Assembly (NCBI RefSeq): GCF_900603025.1
Contig: NZ_LR026975.1
Coordinates: 2,232,001-2,296,000 of the forward strand
Reading direction: 5' to 3'
Source of the DNA: Mycolicibacterium hassiacum DSM 44199
Lineage (GTDB): Bacteria; Actinomycetota; Actinomycetes; Mycobacteriales; Mycobacteriaceae
DNA length: 64,000 bases
Shown here: positions 1 to 9,902 of the stretch, one piece after another
Layout: each line of letters starts with the position of its first letter
How positions within the stretch are numbered: the first letter of the stretch is position 1
Notes under the pieces: generated by a model
Databases searched by the model: none
The model's input: the letters and a program-made list of their open reading frames with translations, nothing else
What the model was told of the DNA's origin: nothing
Position numbers and translations under genes: made by a program

Positions 1-1083
1 CCGGTCGAACCGGCCCTTGGGGTCGACCGGGGTGACCGCCTCGATGCCGCCGGCCTGCGCGGTGAGCATGTCGTCCTCGCCGTAGGCCGGCGCCATGTGC
101 ACGATGCCGGTGCCGTCCTCGGTGCTGACGAACTCCGCGGGCAGCGCCCGGAAAGCGTTGGCGGAGTCCATGAAATACGGAAACGGCGGCACATAGCGGG
201 TGCCCACCAGATCGGCGCCCCGGTAGCGGGCGACGATCTCGGGCTGCTCGCCGAGCTCGCGGGCGTAGGCGCCCAGCCGCGCCTCGGCCAGCACGTAGCG
301 GCGGCCGTCCGGCGCCTGCACCGCCACGTAGTCGACTTCGGGGTTGACCGCGACCGCCTGGTTGGACGGCAGCGTCCACGGGGTGGTGGTCCAGATCAGC
401 AGATAGCTGTCGGCCAGCGGGCCCTCGGGCACCCGGAACCCGACGGTGATGGCCGGGTCCTGGCGGCTCTGGTAGACGTCGTCGTCCATGCGCAGCTCGT
501 GGCTGGACAACGGGGTCTCGTCGTTCCAGCAGTACGGCAGGACCCGGATGCCCTCATAGGCCAGGCCCTTGTCCCACAGCTGTTTGAACGCCCAGATCAC
601 CGATTCCATGAACTCGGGATCGAGCGTCTTGTAGTCGTTGTCGAAGTCCACCCAGCGGGCCTGACGCGTCACGTAGTCGCGCCACTCGCGGGTGTAGCGC
701 AGCACCGAGGCACGGCAGGCATCGTTGAACTTCTCGATGCCCATCTCGTCGATCTGGGCCTTGTCGGTGATGCCGAGCTGGCGCTGCACCTCGAGTTCAG
801 CGGGCAGGCCGTGGGTGTCCCAGCCGAATCGGCGCTCCACCTTGTAGCCGCGCATGGTGCGGTAGCGCGGCACGATGTCCTTGACGTAGCCGGTGAGCAG
901 GTGCCCGTAGTGCGGCAGGCCGTTGGCGAAGGGCGGACCGTCGTAGAACACGTACTCGGGCGCGTCGGCGCGCCGTTCGATGCTGGCCCGGAAGGTGTCG
1001 TCGGTCTCCCAGTACTTGAGGATCTCGGCTTCCAACGCCGGGAAGTTCGGTGCCCCGGCAGCCGGCTTCGGATAGGCGGTCAC
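1..1083 (-). CDS. ileS: Isoleucyl-tRNA synthetase, N-terminal part (runs off the window)
   Basis: Charges tRNA-Ile with isoleucine in the cytosol. Translating the minus strand from the GTG at 1083 gives about 361 residues with no stop before the window edge, so roughly the N-terminal third of an enzyme of about 1040 residues is present. The class I signature HYGH (residues about 58-61) lies in the usual PPFANG context, followed by the [14 protein letters not shown] block, and the start of the CP1 editing domain ([10 protein letters not shown]) is visible. The protein follows mycobacterial IleS (Rv1536) closely. The start is supported by an AGGAG-like site just upstream and by the T-box leader that ends there. 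Identity is certain; only the C-terminal part is missing. Confidence 0.97.
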   Translation of the reverse strand, partial: MTAYPKPAAGAPNFPALEAEILKYWETDDTFRASIERRADAPEYVFYDGPPFANGLPHYGHLLTGYVKDIVPRYRTMRGYKVERRFGWDTHGLPAELEVQRQLGITDKAQIDEMGIEKFNDACRASVLRYTREWRDYVTRQARWVDFDNDYKTLDPEFMESVIWAFKQLWDKGLAYEGIRVLPYCWNDETPLSSHELRMDDDVYQSRQDPAITVGFRVPEGPLADSYLLIWTTTPWTLPSNQAVAVNPEVDYVAVQAPDGRRYVLAEARLGAYARELGEQPEIVARYRGADLVGTRYVPPFPYFMDSANAFRALPAEFVSTEDGTGIVHMAPAYGEDDMLTAQAGGIEAVTPVDPKGRFDR

Positions 1084-1089
1084 GTGTCT

Positions 1090-1325
1090 CCTGTGCCGTG
1101 TGGAGTTCAGGCACGGGGACGACGTCGCGCGGTGCGCGAGCGCCGCGGTACCACCCCGCTTGCGCACCCGCTCACCCTCGGGCGGGGTGCGCCGCTCACT
1201 TTCGGGCTGTGACGGGCCCACCCGTTCGGTTCTACTGAGCCGGCGTCCAGTGAGCTGGTGCCCAGCCGTTCTTCCGAAGGCTCCCCGGTGATAGCCGGAT
1301 CAGCGCCGTTGCCACCGATTCTAGT
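1090..1325 (-). promoter_or_regulatory. T-box riboswitch leader of ileS
   Basis: The leader upstream of ileS carries the conserved T-box sequence TGGTACCGCGG (complement of 1143-1153), which pairs with the uncharged tRNA acceptor end. About 140 nt upstream is a specifier-type loop with the sequence CTATCACCGGGG; the ATC at 1292-1290 is an isoleucine codon. Actinobacterial ileS T-boxes are known to act on translation by exposing or hiding the Shine-Dalgarno sequence. The RBS here lies directly after the T-box domain and no U-run terminator is visible, which fits that mode. The 5' limit is approximate. Confidence 0.9.
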
Positions 1326-1344
1326 AACCGGCGCAAATCGGCCC

Positions 1345-2004
1345 TCAGCGCGGCGGCAGCGCGTCCGAGGTCACCTCGTAGAGGGCGAGCACGAACTGGT
1401 CGGCCAGCTCCTCGACCGTGTAGGGCTCGTACCGGTCGGCGTCGTACCACCAGTCCACGTGCACCCCGTCGGCGGTGCGGTACACCCGCAGCTCCAGCAC
1501 GTGCCCGAGCCCGGGCGGGCTGTCCTGCACCGGCACCGGCACCGCGGTCTCCGGCACCTCGCCGAGGTAGTTCAGATAGACCTGCACCACGCCGGTCGCC
1601 GGGGCGTGTGCCGCGGACGCCGGGTAGTCCGCCAGCGCCCGGTGGACCCGGTGCAGCAGTTCGGTGATGTCGGCCCGCTCGCTGGTGGCGCACACCAGCG
1701 GCACCCCGTCGAGCATGCTGCCGCGCTGGCTGGCCACGTCGACCCGCACCACGCCCTCGCCGAGGGTGCGCCCGATCGTGCGGCACAGCGCCGTCAGCAG
1801 CACCTCGTCGGGGGCGACCCCGAGCCAGCGGACGGCGCCGTCGAGTTCGGCGGTGAGGTCGTCCGAGCCGGAGCCGGACAGCCGGACCATCCGGCCCGTC
1901 GCATCCGGCGAGTCGTAATCGACGACGCGGACCGGGGTGGCCGCGAGTTCGCTGAGCGCCGTGCCGGCGTCGGTCACCAGGGGCGCGGGATGGGGAGCAA
2001 CCAT
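1345..2004 (-). CDS. Condensation/epimerisation-domain-like protein
   Basis: A 219-residue protein read from the ATG at 2004. Its central and C-terminal parts resemble the C-terminal half of NRPS condensation or epimerisation domains: a helix with LLTALCRTIGRTLG, a strand with VRVDVASQRG, and a VYLNYLGE segment like the FNYLG motif of those domains. The HHxxxDG catalytic motif of the N-terminal half is absent, so it is probably not a complete acyl- or peptidyl-transferase. There is no signal peptide or membrane segment. It diverges from the HTH gene at 2140. A longer start at 2067 is possible, but it would run through the shared promoter region. The function is not known. Confidence 0.75.
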   Translation of the reverse strand: MVAPHPAPLVTDAGTALSELAATPVRVVDYDSPDATGRMVRLSGSGSDDLTAELDGAVRWLGVAPDEVLLTALCRTIGRTLGEGVVRVDVASQRGSMLDGVPLVCATSERADITELLHRVHRALADYPASAAHAPATGVVQVYLNYLGEVPETAVPVPVQDSPPGLGHVLELRVYRTADGVHVDWWYDADRYEPYTVEELADQFVLALYEVTSDALPPR

Positions 2005-2139
2005 GGACCCAACAATAATTGGAGTGTCCCAGAAATGGGATACATCTCCCTGAACTGTGACGCCCATGTCAATAAAGAAATCGTTGACCGGTTTGCGGAC
2101 ACCACTGCCTTATCCGGGAGTTTGGGCTATGGTTATCGG
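2005..2139. promoter_or_regulatory. Divergent promoter region between 1345-2004 and 2140-2511
   Basis: For the minus-strand gene, TATTGT lies 7 nt before the ATG. For the plus-strand gene, TATGGT (2128-2133) lies 6 nt before the GTG at 2140. Both spacings are typical of leaderless mycobacterial transcripts. A short inverted repeat, TCCCA-gaaa-TGGGA (2027-2040), lies between them. The promoter calls are by eye. Confidence 0.45.
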
Positions 2140-2511
2140 GTGCCTAGGACCGACGAGAACGGCAGGCAGCTGAAGGCCCTGCTCGACTATCTGCTCGACG
2201 GCGAAGTCGATGCCAAAGACATCTACGAGGCGCTCGGGATTTCCAGCAGCACGTATTACCGGCGCATCAAGGAGGCCGATTACCCCGACGCGGAGGAGTT
2301 GCGGCGGGTCGCCGACCGGTTCGGGCTCAGCTATCCCGACCTGCAGATTCGATTCGGCCTGATGAGTCGCCAGGAGGTGTGGAACTACATCGAGTCCACG
2401 CCGATGGGGGTGACCGCGGTCCGCGAGGCCGTCAAAGACGAGACCAAAACCCGCCGCAAGCGCCAGAAACTGTCCGAACTCAAGCCGCGCAGCGACGCCC
2501 CGCCACTGTAA
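2140..2511 (+). CDS. Small helix-turn-helix regulator
   Basis: A protein of 123 residues with a helix-turn-helix near residues 20-50 (DIYEALGISSSTYYRRIKEA), a second helical segment (LRRVADRFGLSYPDLQIRFGL), and a basic tail (TKTRRKRQK). It is probably a DNA-binding repressor or activator. The frame is open upstream to an ATG at 2035, but codons between 2035 and 2139 are unusually AT-rich at third positions (AAT AAA GAA GTT TTT TTA), unlike the rest of the gene. The GTG at 2140 follows a good -10 element. I therefore choose 2140, a likely leaderless start. The membrane protein gene at 2553 follows in the same direction after 41 bp, so the two are probably co-transcribed. Confidence 0.75.
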   Translation: MPRTDENGRQLKALLDYLLDGEVDAKDIYEALGISSSTYYRRIKEADYPDAEELRRVADRFGLSYPDLQIRFGLMSRQEVWNYIESTPMGVTAVREAVKDETKTRRKRQKLSELKPRSDAPPL

Positions 2512-2552
2512 ACTGCGTTTGCTGACATTCCGGGTGTAGTAAAGGCGGCGAT

Positions 2553-3290
2553 ATGGCTCAGGCGGCACTCATCGCAATTACGCTCGGCTGCATCGCCTGG
2601 AGTCTGTGGATCCGGCGGGTGACCTGGTCATCCCGGTGGGAGTTTGCTGCCACGCTCAATATCGCGATGCAGGGCGGCGCGGTGCTGCTGATGTCGCCGT
2701 GGGCCTCGGAGACCATCGGGGTCCGGCTGCACGCCCTCACCGGCAAGTGGAACCTCGAGGACTACATCGGCCACGATCTCTACATCGTCGCGGCCTCCGC
2801 GGTGGTCTACAACGCGCTGGGCCGCCTGCAGGACGACCACGCGCTGCAGCGGTCGTTCAAACAGTACGTGGAGCTGCCCGCCACGCTGTGCATCCCGCTG
2901 CTGTTGGCCACCTTCTCGTTCGGCAACGGCGCCCGGATCTACAAGCCCGACTTCTTCCAGGTGCCGACCGACTTCTGGCTGAACATGTACTGGCTGCTGC
3001 TCTGCGGCACGCTGATCTACCTGCTGCTCTACGGCGGGCGGGCGCTGCTGGTGCTGCGCCGCGATCCCCGGTCGCGCCAGGTGGCCAACGTCTATCTGAT
3101 CGCGTCCGGCTCGGGTATCGCCGCCTGCCTGGCCCGGCTGGCCACCGCGTTCATCCCGCAGCTGCAGCAGTGGGAGAACGGCTCGGTGCTGGTGTGGGTG
3201 TTCGCCTGCGGCTGCGGTGTCGGGTTCGCGCTCACCTCGGCGGAGTCGTGGCGCAACAAGACCCGCTGGTTCACCAACGCGAATTACTGA
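2553..3290 (+). CDS. Polytopic membrane protein paired with an HTH regulator
   Basis: A 245-residue protein with about six to seven hydrophobic segments: residues 1-17, 33-55, 74-92, 108-125, 142-165, 180-200 and 212-230. It has a short conserved-looking loop GKWNLEDYIGHD. The pattern resembles the MAB_1171c-type membrane proteins that actinobacteria encode beside small HTH regulators, but this is recognition by eye. The start is the ATG at 2553 with an AAAGG site 7-8 nt upstream. The gene converges on lipL with only a 24-bp gap. Transport or signal sensing are both possible roles. Confidence 0.75.
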   Translation: MAQAALIAITLGCIAWSLWIRRVTWSSRWEFAATLNIAMQGGAVLLMSPWASETIGVRLHALTGKWNLEDYIGHDLYIVAASAVVYNALGRLQDDHALQRSFKQYVELPATLCIPLLLATFSFGNGARIYKPDFFQVPTDFWLNMYWLLLCGTLIYLLLYGGRALLVLRRDPRSRQVANVYLIASGSGIAACLARLATAFIPQLQQWENGSVLVWVFACGCGVGFALTSAESWRNKTRWFTNANY

Positions 3291-3314
3291 TCCGGGTCTC
3301 CGGCGTTCGCGCCG

Positions 3315-4595
3315 CTACCCCGCCACCGGGTGGCTGACCTGGTAGGGCGCACCGAGTTCGGGCACCGTCTCATAGCCGCGCCGGCGGGCGCGGGCGGCGT
3401 CGCGGCGGATCAGCATCTGCAGCCCGGCGAACGTCGCCTGGTCGAACACCATCGGGGTCAGCAGCCGGTTGTGCACGAACGCGAACGCCATCCCGGTCGC
3501 CGGGTCCGCCCAGCCCACCGAGCCGCCCAGGCCGGCGTGCCCGAAGCCGGGCATCACCCCCGGGATCGGCACCGCGTGGTAGCCGAGGTGGAACGACAGC
3601 GGCACCCAGACGTTGCGGTCCGGCGCCAGCGTCGGCTGGCCCTGCAGGCCGGCCACCCGTTCGGCGGACAGGAACTGGCGGCCGTCGATCCGCCCGCCGT
3701 TGGCGATCGCACCGTACATCTTGGCGATCGCCCGGGCGGTGGCCACGCCGTTGGCCGCGGGGATCTCGGCGTCCAGGAACGGCATGTCGCCCTGCAGCAC
3801 CTGGATCATTCCCGGGAAGTACAGCGACCCGAACATGCCGGAGATCGCCAGCGACGCGACCCGGGGCGCCAGGTAGTTGTACGCCGGGGTGAGCACCGGC
3901 CAGGACCGGATGCGCTGCGGCGCCAGGGTCTGCGCCGCCCGGGTCGGGGCCCCGGCGGGCGGACGGCCCAGGTGCAGGCCGTCGGTGTTGAGCGGCTCGG
4001 CGAGCTCCTCGCGGATCAGCTCCCGCATGCCCTTGCCGGTGATCGCGCGGGCCAGCCCGGACATCAGCCAGCCGTAGGTGAGCGCGTGATAGGCCTGATG
4101 CCCGTAGAGCACCTTGTTCACCGGCGCGGCGGCGATGCGCTGTTCCATCGCGACGTGGTCGAGCAACTCCTCCGAACCGACCCCGTTGAGGTGGGACAGC
4201 CCGGCGCTGTGGCGCATGACGTCGCGTACGGTGATGTGCGCCTTGCCGTTGGCCGCGAACTCCGGCCAGTACGCGCTGACCGGGGTGTCGTAGTCGACCA
4301 GCCCGCGGTCGGCCAGCCGGTGGATGACGGTCGAGGCCAGCCCCTTGGTCACCGAGAACACCATCGCGCCGGTGTCGGCGGTCCAGTATTCGGTGCCCTC
4401 CCGGTCGGCGTAGCCGGTCCAGACGTCGACGACGGGCTCACCGTGCAGGTACACCGCGAGCGCGCCGCCGCCGAACCGCCGCCCCGGGAACAGCCGCGAG
4501 AACGCCCGCACGGTGCAGGCGAAATTCGCGTCGGCCGCACCCTGAACTCCATGCGGAAGCGCCGCGCCGCGCTCCCGGAACTTGACGCCCGTCAC
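3315..4595 (-). CDS. lipL: Beta-lactamase-fold esterase/lipase LipL
   Basis: A serine beta-lactamase/class C penicillin-binding-protein fold, acting as esterase or lipase. The catalytic SxxK is in the context FSVTKG near residue 90, and the C-terminal conserved segment GFGHAGLGGSVGWADP is present. The protein matches mycobacterial LipL (Rv1497) along its length, including PGRRFGGGALAVYL and AEPLNTDGLHLGRPPA. The start is taken as the GTG at 4595 (426 residues). The reading frame stays open to 4634, but that would consume the palindromic promoter. It lies downstream of meaB with a 59-bp gap containing its own promoter-like palindrome, so it is probably transcribed separately as well. Confidence 0.88.
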   Translation of the reverse strand: MTGVKFRERGAALPHGVQGAADANFACTVRAFSRLFPGRRFGGGALAVYLHGEPVVDVWTGYADREGTEYWTADTGAMVFSVTKGLASTVIHRLADRGLVDYDTPVSAYWPEFAANGKAHITVRDVMRHSAGLSHLNGVGSEELLDHVAMEQRIAAAPVNKVLYGHQAYHALTYGWLMSGLARAITGKGMRELIREELAEPLNTDGLHLGRPPAGAPTRAAQTLAPQRIRSWPVLTPAYNYLAPRVASLAISGMFGSLYFPGMIQVLQGDMPFLDAEIPAANGVATARAIAKMYGAIANGGRIDGRQFLSAERVAGLQGQPTLAPDRNVWVPLSFHLGYHAVPIPGVMPGFGHAGLGGSVGWADPATGMAFAFVHNRLLTPMVFDQATFAGLQMLIRRDAARARRRGYETVPELGAPYQVSHPVAG

Positions 4596-4603
4596 ATCAG
4601 ATG

Positions 4604-4628
4604 AATTTACCTCTAGGCAAGGTAAATT
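4604..4628. promoter_or_regulatory. Perfect inverted repeat in the lipL promoter
   Basis: The arms AATTTACCT (4604-4612) and AGGTAAATT (4620-4628) are perfect complements separated by 7 nt. On the minus strand the right arm supplies TAAATT, a plausible -10 placed 8 nt before the GTG start of lipL. A repressor bound here would cover the -10 element. The cognate regulator is unknown. Confidence 0.6.
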
Positions 4629-4654
4629 AATCACCGGTTACTCGATTCGTCACG

Positions 4655-5680
4655 TCAGTGCACGTCAGCCGCGTCAAGCAGCTGTTGCGCCGCGAGTGTC
4701 GGGGTCAGTTCCCCGTCGCGCACCTTGCGTTCCACCTCGGCGCGGATCTCGGTGACCGCCGGATTGGACAGCAGCCGGTCGAGCACCGCCTCGCGCACCA
4801 TCGACCACATCCACTTCACCTGCTGGGTCCGGCGCCTTGCCTCGAACTCGCCGGCGTCCATGAGCACCTGGCGGTGCTTGAGCACGGTGTCCCACAGTTC
4901 GGCCAGCCCGGTGCCCTCCAGCGCGCTCATGGTCAGCACCGGCGGGCGCCACAGCGTCTCGCGCGGGTAGATCAGCCGGATCGCGCCGGTGAGCTCGCGC
5001 GCGGCCTTGCGGGCCTCGAGGGTGTGCTCGCCGTCGGCCTTGTTGACGACGATGATGTCGGCGAGCTCCAGCACACCCTTCTTGATGCCCTGCAATTGGT
5101 CGCCGGTGCGGGCCAGGGTGAGGAACACGAAGGTGTCCACCATCTCGGCGACGGTCACCTCGGACTGGCCCACCCCGACGGTCTCCACCAGCACCACGTC
5201 GTAGCCGGCGGCCTCGACGAGCACGATGGTCTCGCGGGTGGCCTTGGCCACCCCGCCCAGCGTGCCCGCGGTCGGCGACGGCCGGACGTAGGCGTCGGGA
5301 TGCACCGCCAGCCGGGCCATCCGGGTCTTGTCGCCGAGGATCGACCCGCCGCTGCGGGTCGACGACGGGTCGACCGCCAGCACCGCGACCTTGTGGCCCC
5401 GCTCGATCAGGTACATGCCGAGGGCCTCGATGCTGGTCGACTTGCCGACACCGGGCACCCCGGTGATGCCGACCCGCACCGCGTCGCCGCTGGCCTCGGT
5501 CAGCTGCATCAGCAGCTGCTGGGCCTGTTCGCGGTGGTCGGACCGGGTGGACTCGACCAGGGTGATGGCCTTGGCCAGGGCGGCGCGGTCGCCGTTGCGG
5601 ACGGCGGCCGCCAGCGTGGAGACCGGATCGCTCATCGGGGCCTCGGGTGCGGAACCGGCTCGGCTACTTGGTGAGGTCAT
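4655..5680 (-). CDS. meaB: Methylmalonyl-CoA mutase-associated GTPase MeaB
   Basis: A G3E-family GTPase chaperone (341 residues) that loads and protects adenosylcobalamin on methylmalonyl-CoA mutase. Visible motifs are the P-loop GVPGVGKST (residues about 74-82), the switch region [27 protein letters not shown], and the NKADG base-specificity motif. Its ATG overlaps the 3' end of mutB by 17 nt, so the two are translationally coupled. An alternative in-frame ATG lies 15 codons downstream. Equivalent to Rv1496. Confidence 0.96.
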   Translation of the reverse strand: MTSPSSRAGSAPEAPMSDPVSTLAAAVRNGDRAALAKAITLVESTRSDHREQAQQLLMQLTEASGDAVRVGITGVPGVGKSTSIEALGMYLIERGHKVAVLAVDPSSTRSGGSILGDKTRMARLAVHPDAYVRPSPTAGTLGGVAKATRETIVLVEAAGYDVVLVETVGVGQSEVTVAEMVDTFVFLTLARTGDQLQGIKKGVLELADIIVVNKADGEHTLEARKAARELTGAIRLIYPRETLWRPPVLTMSALEGTGLAELWDTVLKHRQVLMDAGEFEARRRTQQVKWMWSMVREAVLDRLLSNPAVTEIRAEVERKVRDGELTPTLAAQQLLDAADVH

Positions 5681-7925
5681 AGCCCAGCCGTTCGGCCAGC
5701 TTGTGCAGCAGGCCGATGGCGGCGTCGGCGATCACCGTGCCGGGCGGATAGATCGCCGTCGCCCCGGCGGCGTAGAGCTCGTCGAAGTCGCCCGGCGGGA
5801 TGACACCGCCGACCACGATCATGATGTCGGGCCGGCCGACCTCCTCGAGCGCCTTGCGCAGCGCCGGCACCAGGGTCAGGTGCCCGGCGGCCAGCGACGA
5901 CACGCCCACGATGTGCACGTCGTTGTCGGCGGCCTGCCGAGCGACCTCCTCCGGTGTGGCGAACAGCGGGCCGACGTCGACGTCGAAGCCGATGTCGGCG
6001 AACGCGGTCGCGATGACCTTCTGGCCGCGGTCGTGGCCGTCCTGGCCGATCTTGGCGACCAGGATGCGCGGCCGCCGGCCGTCGGCCGCGGCGAACTTCT
6101 CGACCAGTTCCGTGGCGGTTGAGATGCTGCTGACCTGTCCCACCTCATCTCGATAGACGCCCGAGATCGTACGGATCTCGGCCTGGTGGCGCCCGAACAC
6201 CTTCTCCAGCGCGTAGGAGATCTCGCCGACCGTCGCGTGTGCCCGGGCGGCGTTGATGGCCAGCGCCAACAGGTTGTTGTCCAGGTTGTCCGCGCTGGAG
6301 CGGCTGGTCTCGGCGGCCGCGCGGGTCAGCGCGTCCAGCGCCGCCTGGGTGGCCGCCTCGTCGCGTTCGGCGCGCAGCTTCTCCAGCTTGGCCAGCTGCT
6401 CGGCGCGCACCTTGGAGTTGTCGACCTTGAGCACCTCGATCTCGGCGTCCTCGTCGACGCGGTACTTGTTGACCCCGATCACCGGCTGCTGACCCGAGTC
6501 GATCCGGGCCTGGGTGCGGGCGGCGGCCTCCTCGATGCGCATCTTCGGGATGCCGTCGCTGATCGCCTGCGCCATCCCGCCGTGCTCCTCGACCTCGCGG
6601 ATGTGCGCCCGCGCCTTCTCGGCGAGCTGGTGGGTGAGCCACTCGACATAGTACGACCCGCCCCACGGGTCGATCGGACGGGTGGTGCCGGACTCCTGCT
6701 GCAGCAGCAGCTGGGTGTTGCGGGCGATGCGCGCGGAGAAGTCGGTGGGCAGCGCCAGGGCCTCGTCGAGCGCGTTGGTGTGCAGCGACTGGGTGTGGCC
6801 CTGGGTGGCGGCCATCGCCTCGATGCAGGTGCGGGCGACGTTGTTGAACACGTCCTGGGCGGTCAGCGACCAGCCGGAGGTCTGCGAATGGGTGCGCAGC
6901 GACAGCGACTTCTCGTTCTTCGGGTTGAACTGGGACACCAGTTCGCTCCACAGCAGCCGGCCGGCGCGCAGCTTGGCCACTTCCATGAAGAAGTTCATCC
7001 CGATGCCCCAGAAGAACGACAACCGGGGCGCGAACTTGTCGATGTCGAGCCCGGCGTCCAGCCCGGCGCGGATGTACTCGATGCCGTCGGCGAGCGTGTA
7101 GGCCAGCTCCAGATCGGCGGTGGCACCGGCCTCCTGGATGTGGTAGCCGGAGATCGAGATCGAGTTGAACTTCGGCATCTTCGCGCTGGTGTAGGCGAAG
7201 ATGTCGGAGATGATCCGCATCGAGGGTTTGGGCGGGTAGATGTAGGTGTTGCGGACCATGAACTCCTTGAGGATGTCGTTCTGGATGGTCCCCGCCAGCT
7301 TCTCCGGCGGCACCCCCTGCTCCTCGGCGGCCACCACGTAGAGCGCCAGGATCGGCAGCACCGCGCCGTTCATCGTCATCGACACGCTGACGCTGCCCAG
7401 GTCGATGCCGTCGAACAACTGGCGCATGTCGAGGATGGAGTCGATGGCCACCCCGGCCATGCCGACGTCACCGGTCACCCGCGGGTGGTCCGAGTCGTAG
7501 CCGCGGTGGGTGGCCAGGTCGAACGCGACCGACAGGCCCTTCTGCCCGGCGGCCAGGTTGCGCCGGTAGAAGGCGTTGGACTCCGCGGCGGTGGAGAAGC
7601 CCGCGTACTGGCGGATGGTCCACGGCTGGTTGACGTACATGGTCGGGTACGGCCCGCGCACGAACGGCGGCAGACCCGGGAAGCTGTGCAGCGGGTAGCC
7701 GGCCTCGGCCACCGCGTCGCGGTCGGCGCCGATGTAGACCGGCTTGACATCGATGCCCTCGGGGGTGGACCAGGTCAGCTGCTCCGGGGCGTAGCCGTGT
7801 GCCGCCGCGGCGGCCGCGATGTGCTCGGCGACGGCGGCCTCGGTGGTCGGCTCGGGGGCCTTCTCGCCGTACAGCGGGACGTCGGCGAAGCTGTTGATCT
7901 TCGGTGATACGGCCGTCATGGTCAT
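5664..7925 (-). CDS. mutB: Methylmalonyl-CoA mutase large subunit MutB
   Basis: Catalytic subunit (753 residues) that interconverts methylmalonyl-CoA and succinyl-CoA with adenosylcobalamin, feeding propionate carbon from odd-chain lipid and sterol breakdown into the TCA cycle. The N-terminal TIM barrel shows the substrate-binding [13 protein letters not shown] segment. The C-terminal B12-binding domain has the DxHxxG motif in [10 protein letters not shown] and the downstream PPG(D/T) loops. The ATG at 7925 overlaps the mutA stop as ATGA; a second ATG lies two codons downstream. Confidence 0.97.
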   Translation of the reverse strand: MTMTAVSPKINSFADVPLYGEKAPEPTTEAAVAEHIAAAAAAHGYAPEQLTWSTPEGIDVKPVYIGADRDAVAEAGYPLHSFPGLPPFVRGPYPTMYVNQPWTIRQYAGFSTAAESNAFYRRNLAAGQKGLSVAFDLATHRGYDSDHPRVTGDVGMAGVAIDSILDMRQLFDGIDLGSVSVSMTMNGAVLPILALYVVAAEEQGVPPEKLAGTIQNDILKEFMVRNTYIYPPKPSMRIISDIFAYTSAKMPKFNSISISGYHIQEAGATADLELAYTLADGIEYIRAGLDAGLDIDKFAPRLSFFWGIGMNFFMEVAKLRAGRLLWSELVSQFNPKNEKSLSLRTHSQTSGWSLTAQDVFNNVARTCIEAMAATQGHTQSLHTNALDEALALPTDFSARIARNTQLLLQQESGTTRPIDPWGGSYYVEWLTHQLAEKARAHIREVEEHGGMAQAISDGIPKMRIEEAAARTQARIDSGQQPVIGVNKYRVDEDAEIEVLKVDNSKVRAEQLAKLEKLRAERDEAATQAALDALTRAAAETSRSSADNLDNNLLALAINAARAHATVGEISYALEKVFGRHQAEIRTISGVYRDEVGQVSSISTATELVEKFAAADGRRPRILVAKIGQDGHDRGQKVIATAFADIGFDVDVGPLFATPEEVARQAADNDVHIVGVSSLAAGHLTLVPALRKALEEVGRPDIMIVVGGVIPPGDFDELYAAGATAIYPPGTVIADAAIGLLHKLAERLGYDLTK

Positions 7926-9769
7926 GCCCCCAATCGGGTCAGCAGGGTCGACAGCGCGGCAATCGCGTCGATCTTGGCGGTCAGGTACTCGTCGGGTTTG
8001 TGGGCGGCGTCGGCCACCGCCTGTTCCGGCCCGGCCAGGTAGACGTGGGCCACACCGGCCGCACGGGCCGCGGCGATCACGTCCGAGGCCTCCTCGGCGT
8101 AGCGGGCGTCGGTGCCGCACACCACCGCGGCCGTCTTCGGGCCGTCGGCGACGGCGGCGGCCACCCCGGCCGCGTCGACGGTGCCCGGGTTGACCGCCTC
8201 GATGCCGCCGGCGGCCAGCAGGTTGGTCGCGAACGTGGTGCGCACGTTGTGTTCGGCCAGCGGGCCCAGCGGCAGCAGCAGCGCCTTGGGCCGCTCGCCG
8301 TGTTCGGCGAGATAGGCGTCGGAGCGGTCGCGCAGCGCCTCGAAGTCGGCGGCGTAATGGTTCACCCCGGGCACGGGATCGGATTTGGGCAGCGGCGGTT
8401 CGTCGAGGTTGGGGAACTCGTTGACGCCGGTGATCGCGGTGCGCCGGTGCGCGATGTCGTCGCGGCGGCGCCGCCAGATCTCGTCGATCTGTTCGGTGAT
8501 GTAGTCGCGGGCGGCGACGAAACCGCCGCGGTTCTCGATGTCGCGGAAGTGCGTCCAGGCCTGTTCGGCCAGCGAGCGGGTGAGGTCCTCGACGTACCAG
8601 GAGCCCGCGCCCGGGTCGAGCACCTGGCCGAGGTGCGACTCCTCGAGCAGCAGCAGCTGGGTGTTGCGGGCGATCCGCCGGGAGAAGGTCGGCGAGGTGC
8701 CGGGCAGCCCACCCGGGATCGCGCTGTCGAACGGGTGCACGTGCACGGTGTCGGCGCCGCCCACCCCGGCGGCGAACGCGGCCACCGTGGTGCGCAGCAT
8801 GTTCACCCACGGGTCGCGCTGGGTCATCATCGGCTGCGAGGTCACCGCGTGCAGCACCGCGGCCCCGGCGTCGGGCTCGCCGACCACCTCGGCCACCCGC
8901 GCCCAGAGTTGCCGCGCCGCCCGCAGCTTGGCGATCGACATGAACTGGTCGTCGTCGACGACGAGCCGGAAGCTGATCTGGCGCAACGCATCCCGCACAC
9001 TCAGCCCGCGTTCGGTGAGCAGCCGCAGGTAGCTGACGCCGGCGCCGATCACGGCCGCGAGCTCCCAGGAGGCGTTGGAGCCGAGGTTGTGGCACGCCGG
9101 TCCGTCGACGGTGACCGCGCGCACCCTGCCGTCGTATCCGGCGATGCGCGCCGCGACCGCGGCGACCTCGTCGGTCGCCGGTGCCGGGCGCCGGCTCAGC
9201 GGGGCGGTCAGCGGGTCGGCGCCCAGATCGATCGACAGCCGCGCGCGCCGCTCGGCGTCGAGATCGCCCACCAGCGCCAGCAGCGCGTCCGCGGCGGCGG
9301 TGTAGTCGGCGCCGGCGACCAGCGTGACCGGCACCAGCTCGAGGAACACGCCCTCCAGCAGCCGCTCCAGGTCGGCGGCGGCCACACCGCCCTCCCCCAC
9401 CGTAATGATCAGGGCGCTGGCACCCTCGGTCAGCGCGGTCAGCACCGCCCCGTTGCCGTCGGCCACCGACACCTGACCCGGTGCCGGAAACGCCTCGGCC
9501 ACTTTCCATCCCGACTTCACATCGCGCATCGCGTCCCCACCGCGGATGAACGGCCAGCGGCCCGGCAGCGGCGGTTCCGGCTGGGCGTCCAACGCCGTGT
9601 ACAGCGGGTGGATCGGAAAACCCTCATAGGTCGGCGAATCCAGGAGCTGCTCGGGGGCCGGGCCGAGTTCGGCGGGATCCTTCCGCTTGGCCTTGGCCAA
9701 CACCGAGGCAACCGCGGTGCGCCACTGTTCGCGATCCGACTCCGATACCACGGACGTATCTGAGGACAC
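7922..9769 (-). CDS. mutA: Methylmalonyl-CoA mutase small subunit MutA
   Basis: Non-catalytic partner (615 residues) of MutB. It keeps the barrel architecture ([38 protein letters not shown]) but its C-terminal domain has lost the DxHxxG cobalamin motif, as expected of the small subunit. The start is the GTG at 9769 behind AGGAGAAACC. It is the first gene of the mutA-mutB-meaB operon. The M. tuberculosis equivalent is Rv1492; the MazEF4 toxin-antitoxin pair found between mutB and meaB in that species is absent here. Confidence 0.96.
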   Translation of the reverse strand: MSSDTSVVSESDREQWRTAVASVLAKAKRKDPAELGPAPEQLLDSPTYEGFPIHPLYTALDAQPEPPLPGRWPFIRGGDAMRDVKSGWKVAEAFPAPGQVSVADGNGAVLTALTEGASALIITVGEGGVAAADLERLLEGVFLELVPVTLVAGADYTAAADALLALVGDLDAERRARLSIDLGADPLTAPLSRRPAPATDEVAAVAARIAGYDGRVRAVTVDGPACHNLGSNASWELAAVIGAGVSYLRLLTERGLSVRDALRQISFRLVVDDDQFMSIAKLRAARQLWARVAEVVGEPDAGAAVLHAVTSQPMMTQRDPWVNMLRTTVAAFAAGVGGADTVHVHPFDSAIPGGLPGTSPTFSRRIARNTQLLLLEESHLGQVLDPGAGSWYVEDLTRSLAEQAWTHFRDIENRGGFVAARDYITEQIDEIWRRRRDDIAHRRTAITGVNEFPNLDEPPLPKSDPVPGVNHYAADFEALRDRSDAYLAEHGERPKALLLPLGPLAEHNVRTTFATNLLAAGGIEAVNPGTVDAAGVAAAVADGPKTAAVVCGTDARYAEEASDVIAAARAAGVAHVYLAGPEQAVADAAHKPDEYLTAKIDAIAALSTLLTRLGA

Positions 9770-9902
9770 GGTTTCTCCTGTTGTCGCTGCGATGTGCGCT
9801 CATCAGGCTAAATGATCAGTTCCGGCTGCTGATCGGTGGGCTGGCGACGCGCGGGTCCGGCGAGCCGATGGCACCGTCCGGCTGCCCGTACTGTTGATTG
9901 AT

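Noticed and set aside
5664-9509. A 1281-codon frame that includes mutB plus about 530 upstream codons
   Set aside because: The upstream part is an arginine/glycine-rich shadow of mutA in another frame. mutB starts at 7925 with an ATGA overlap to mutA.
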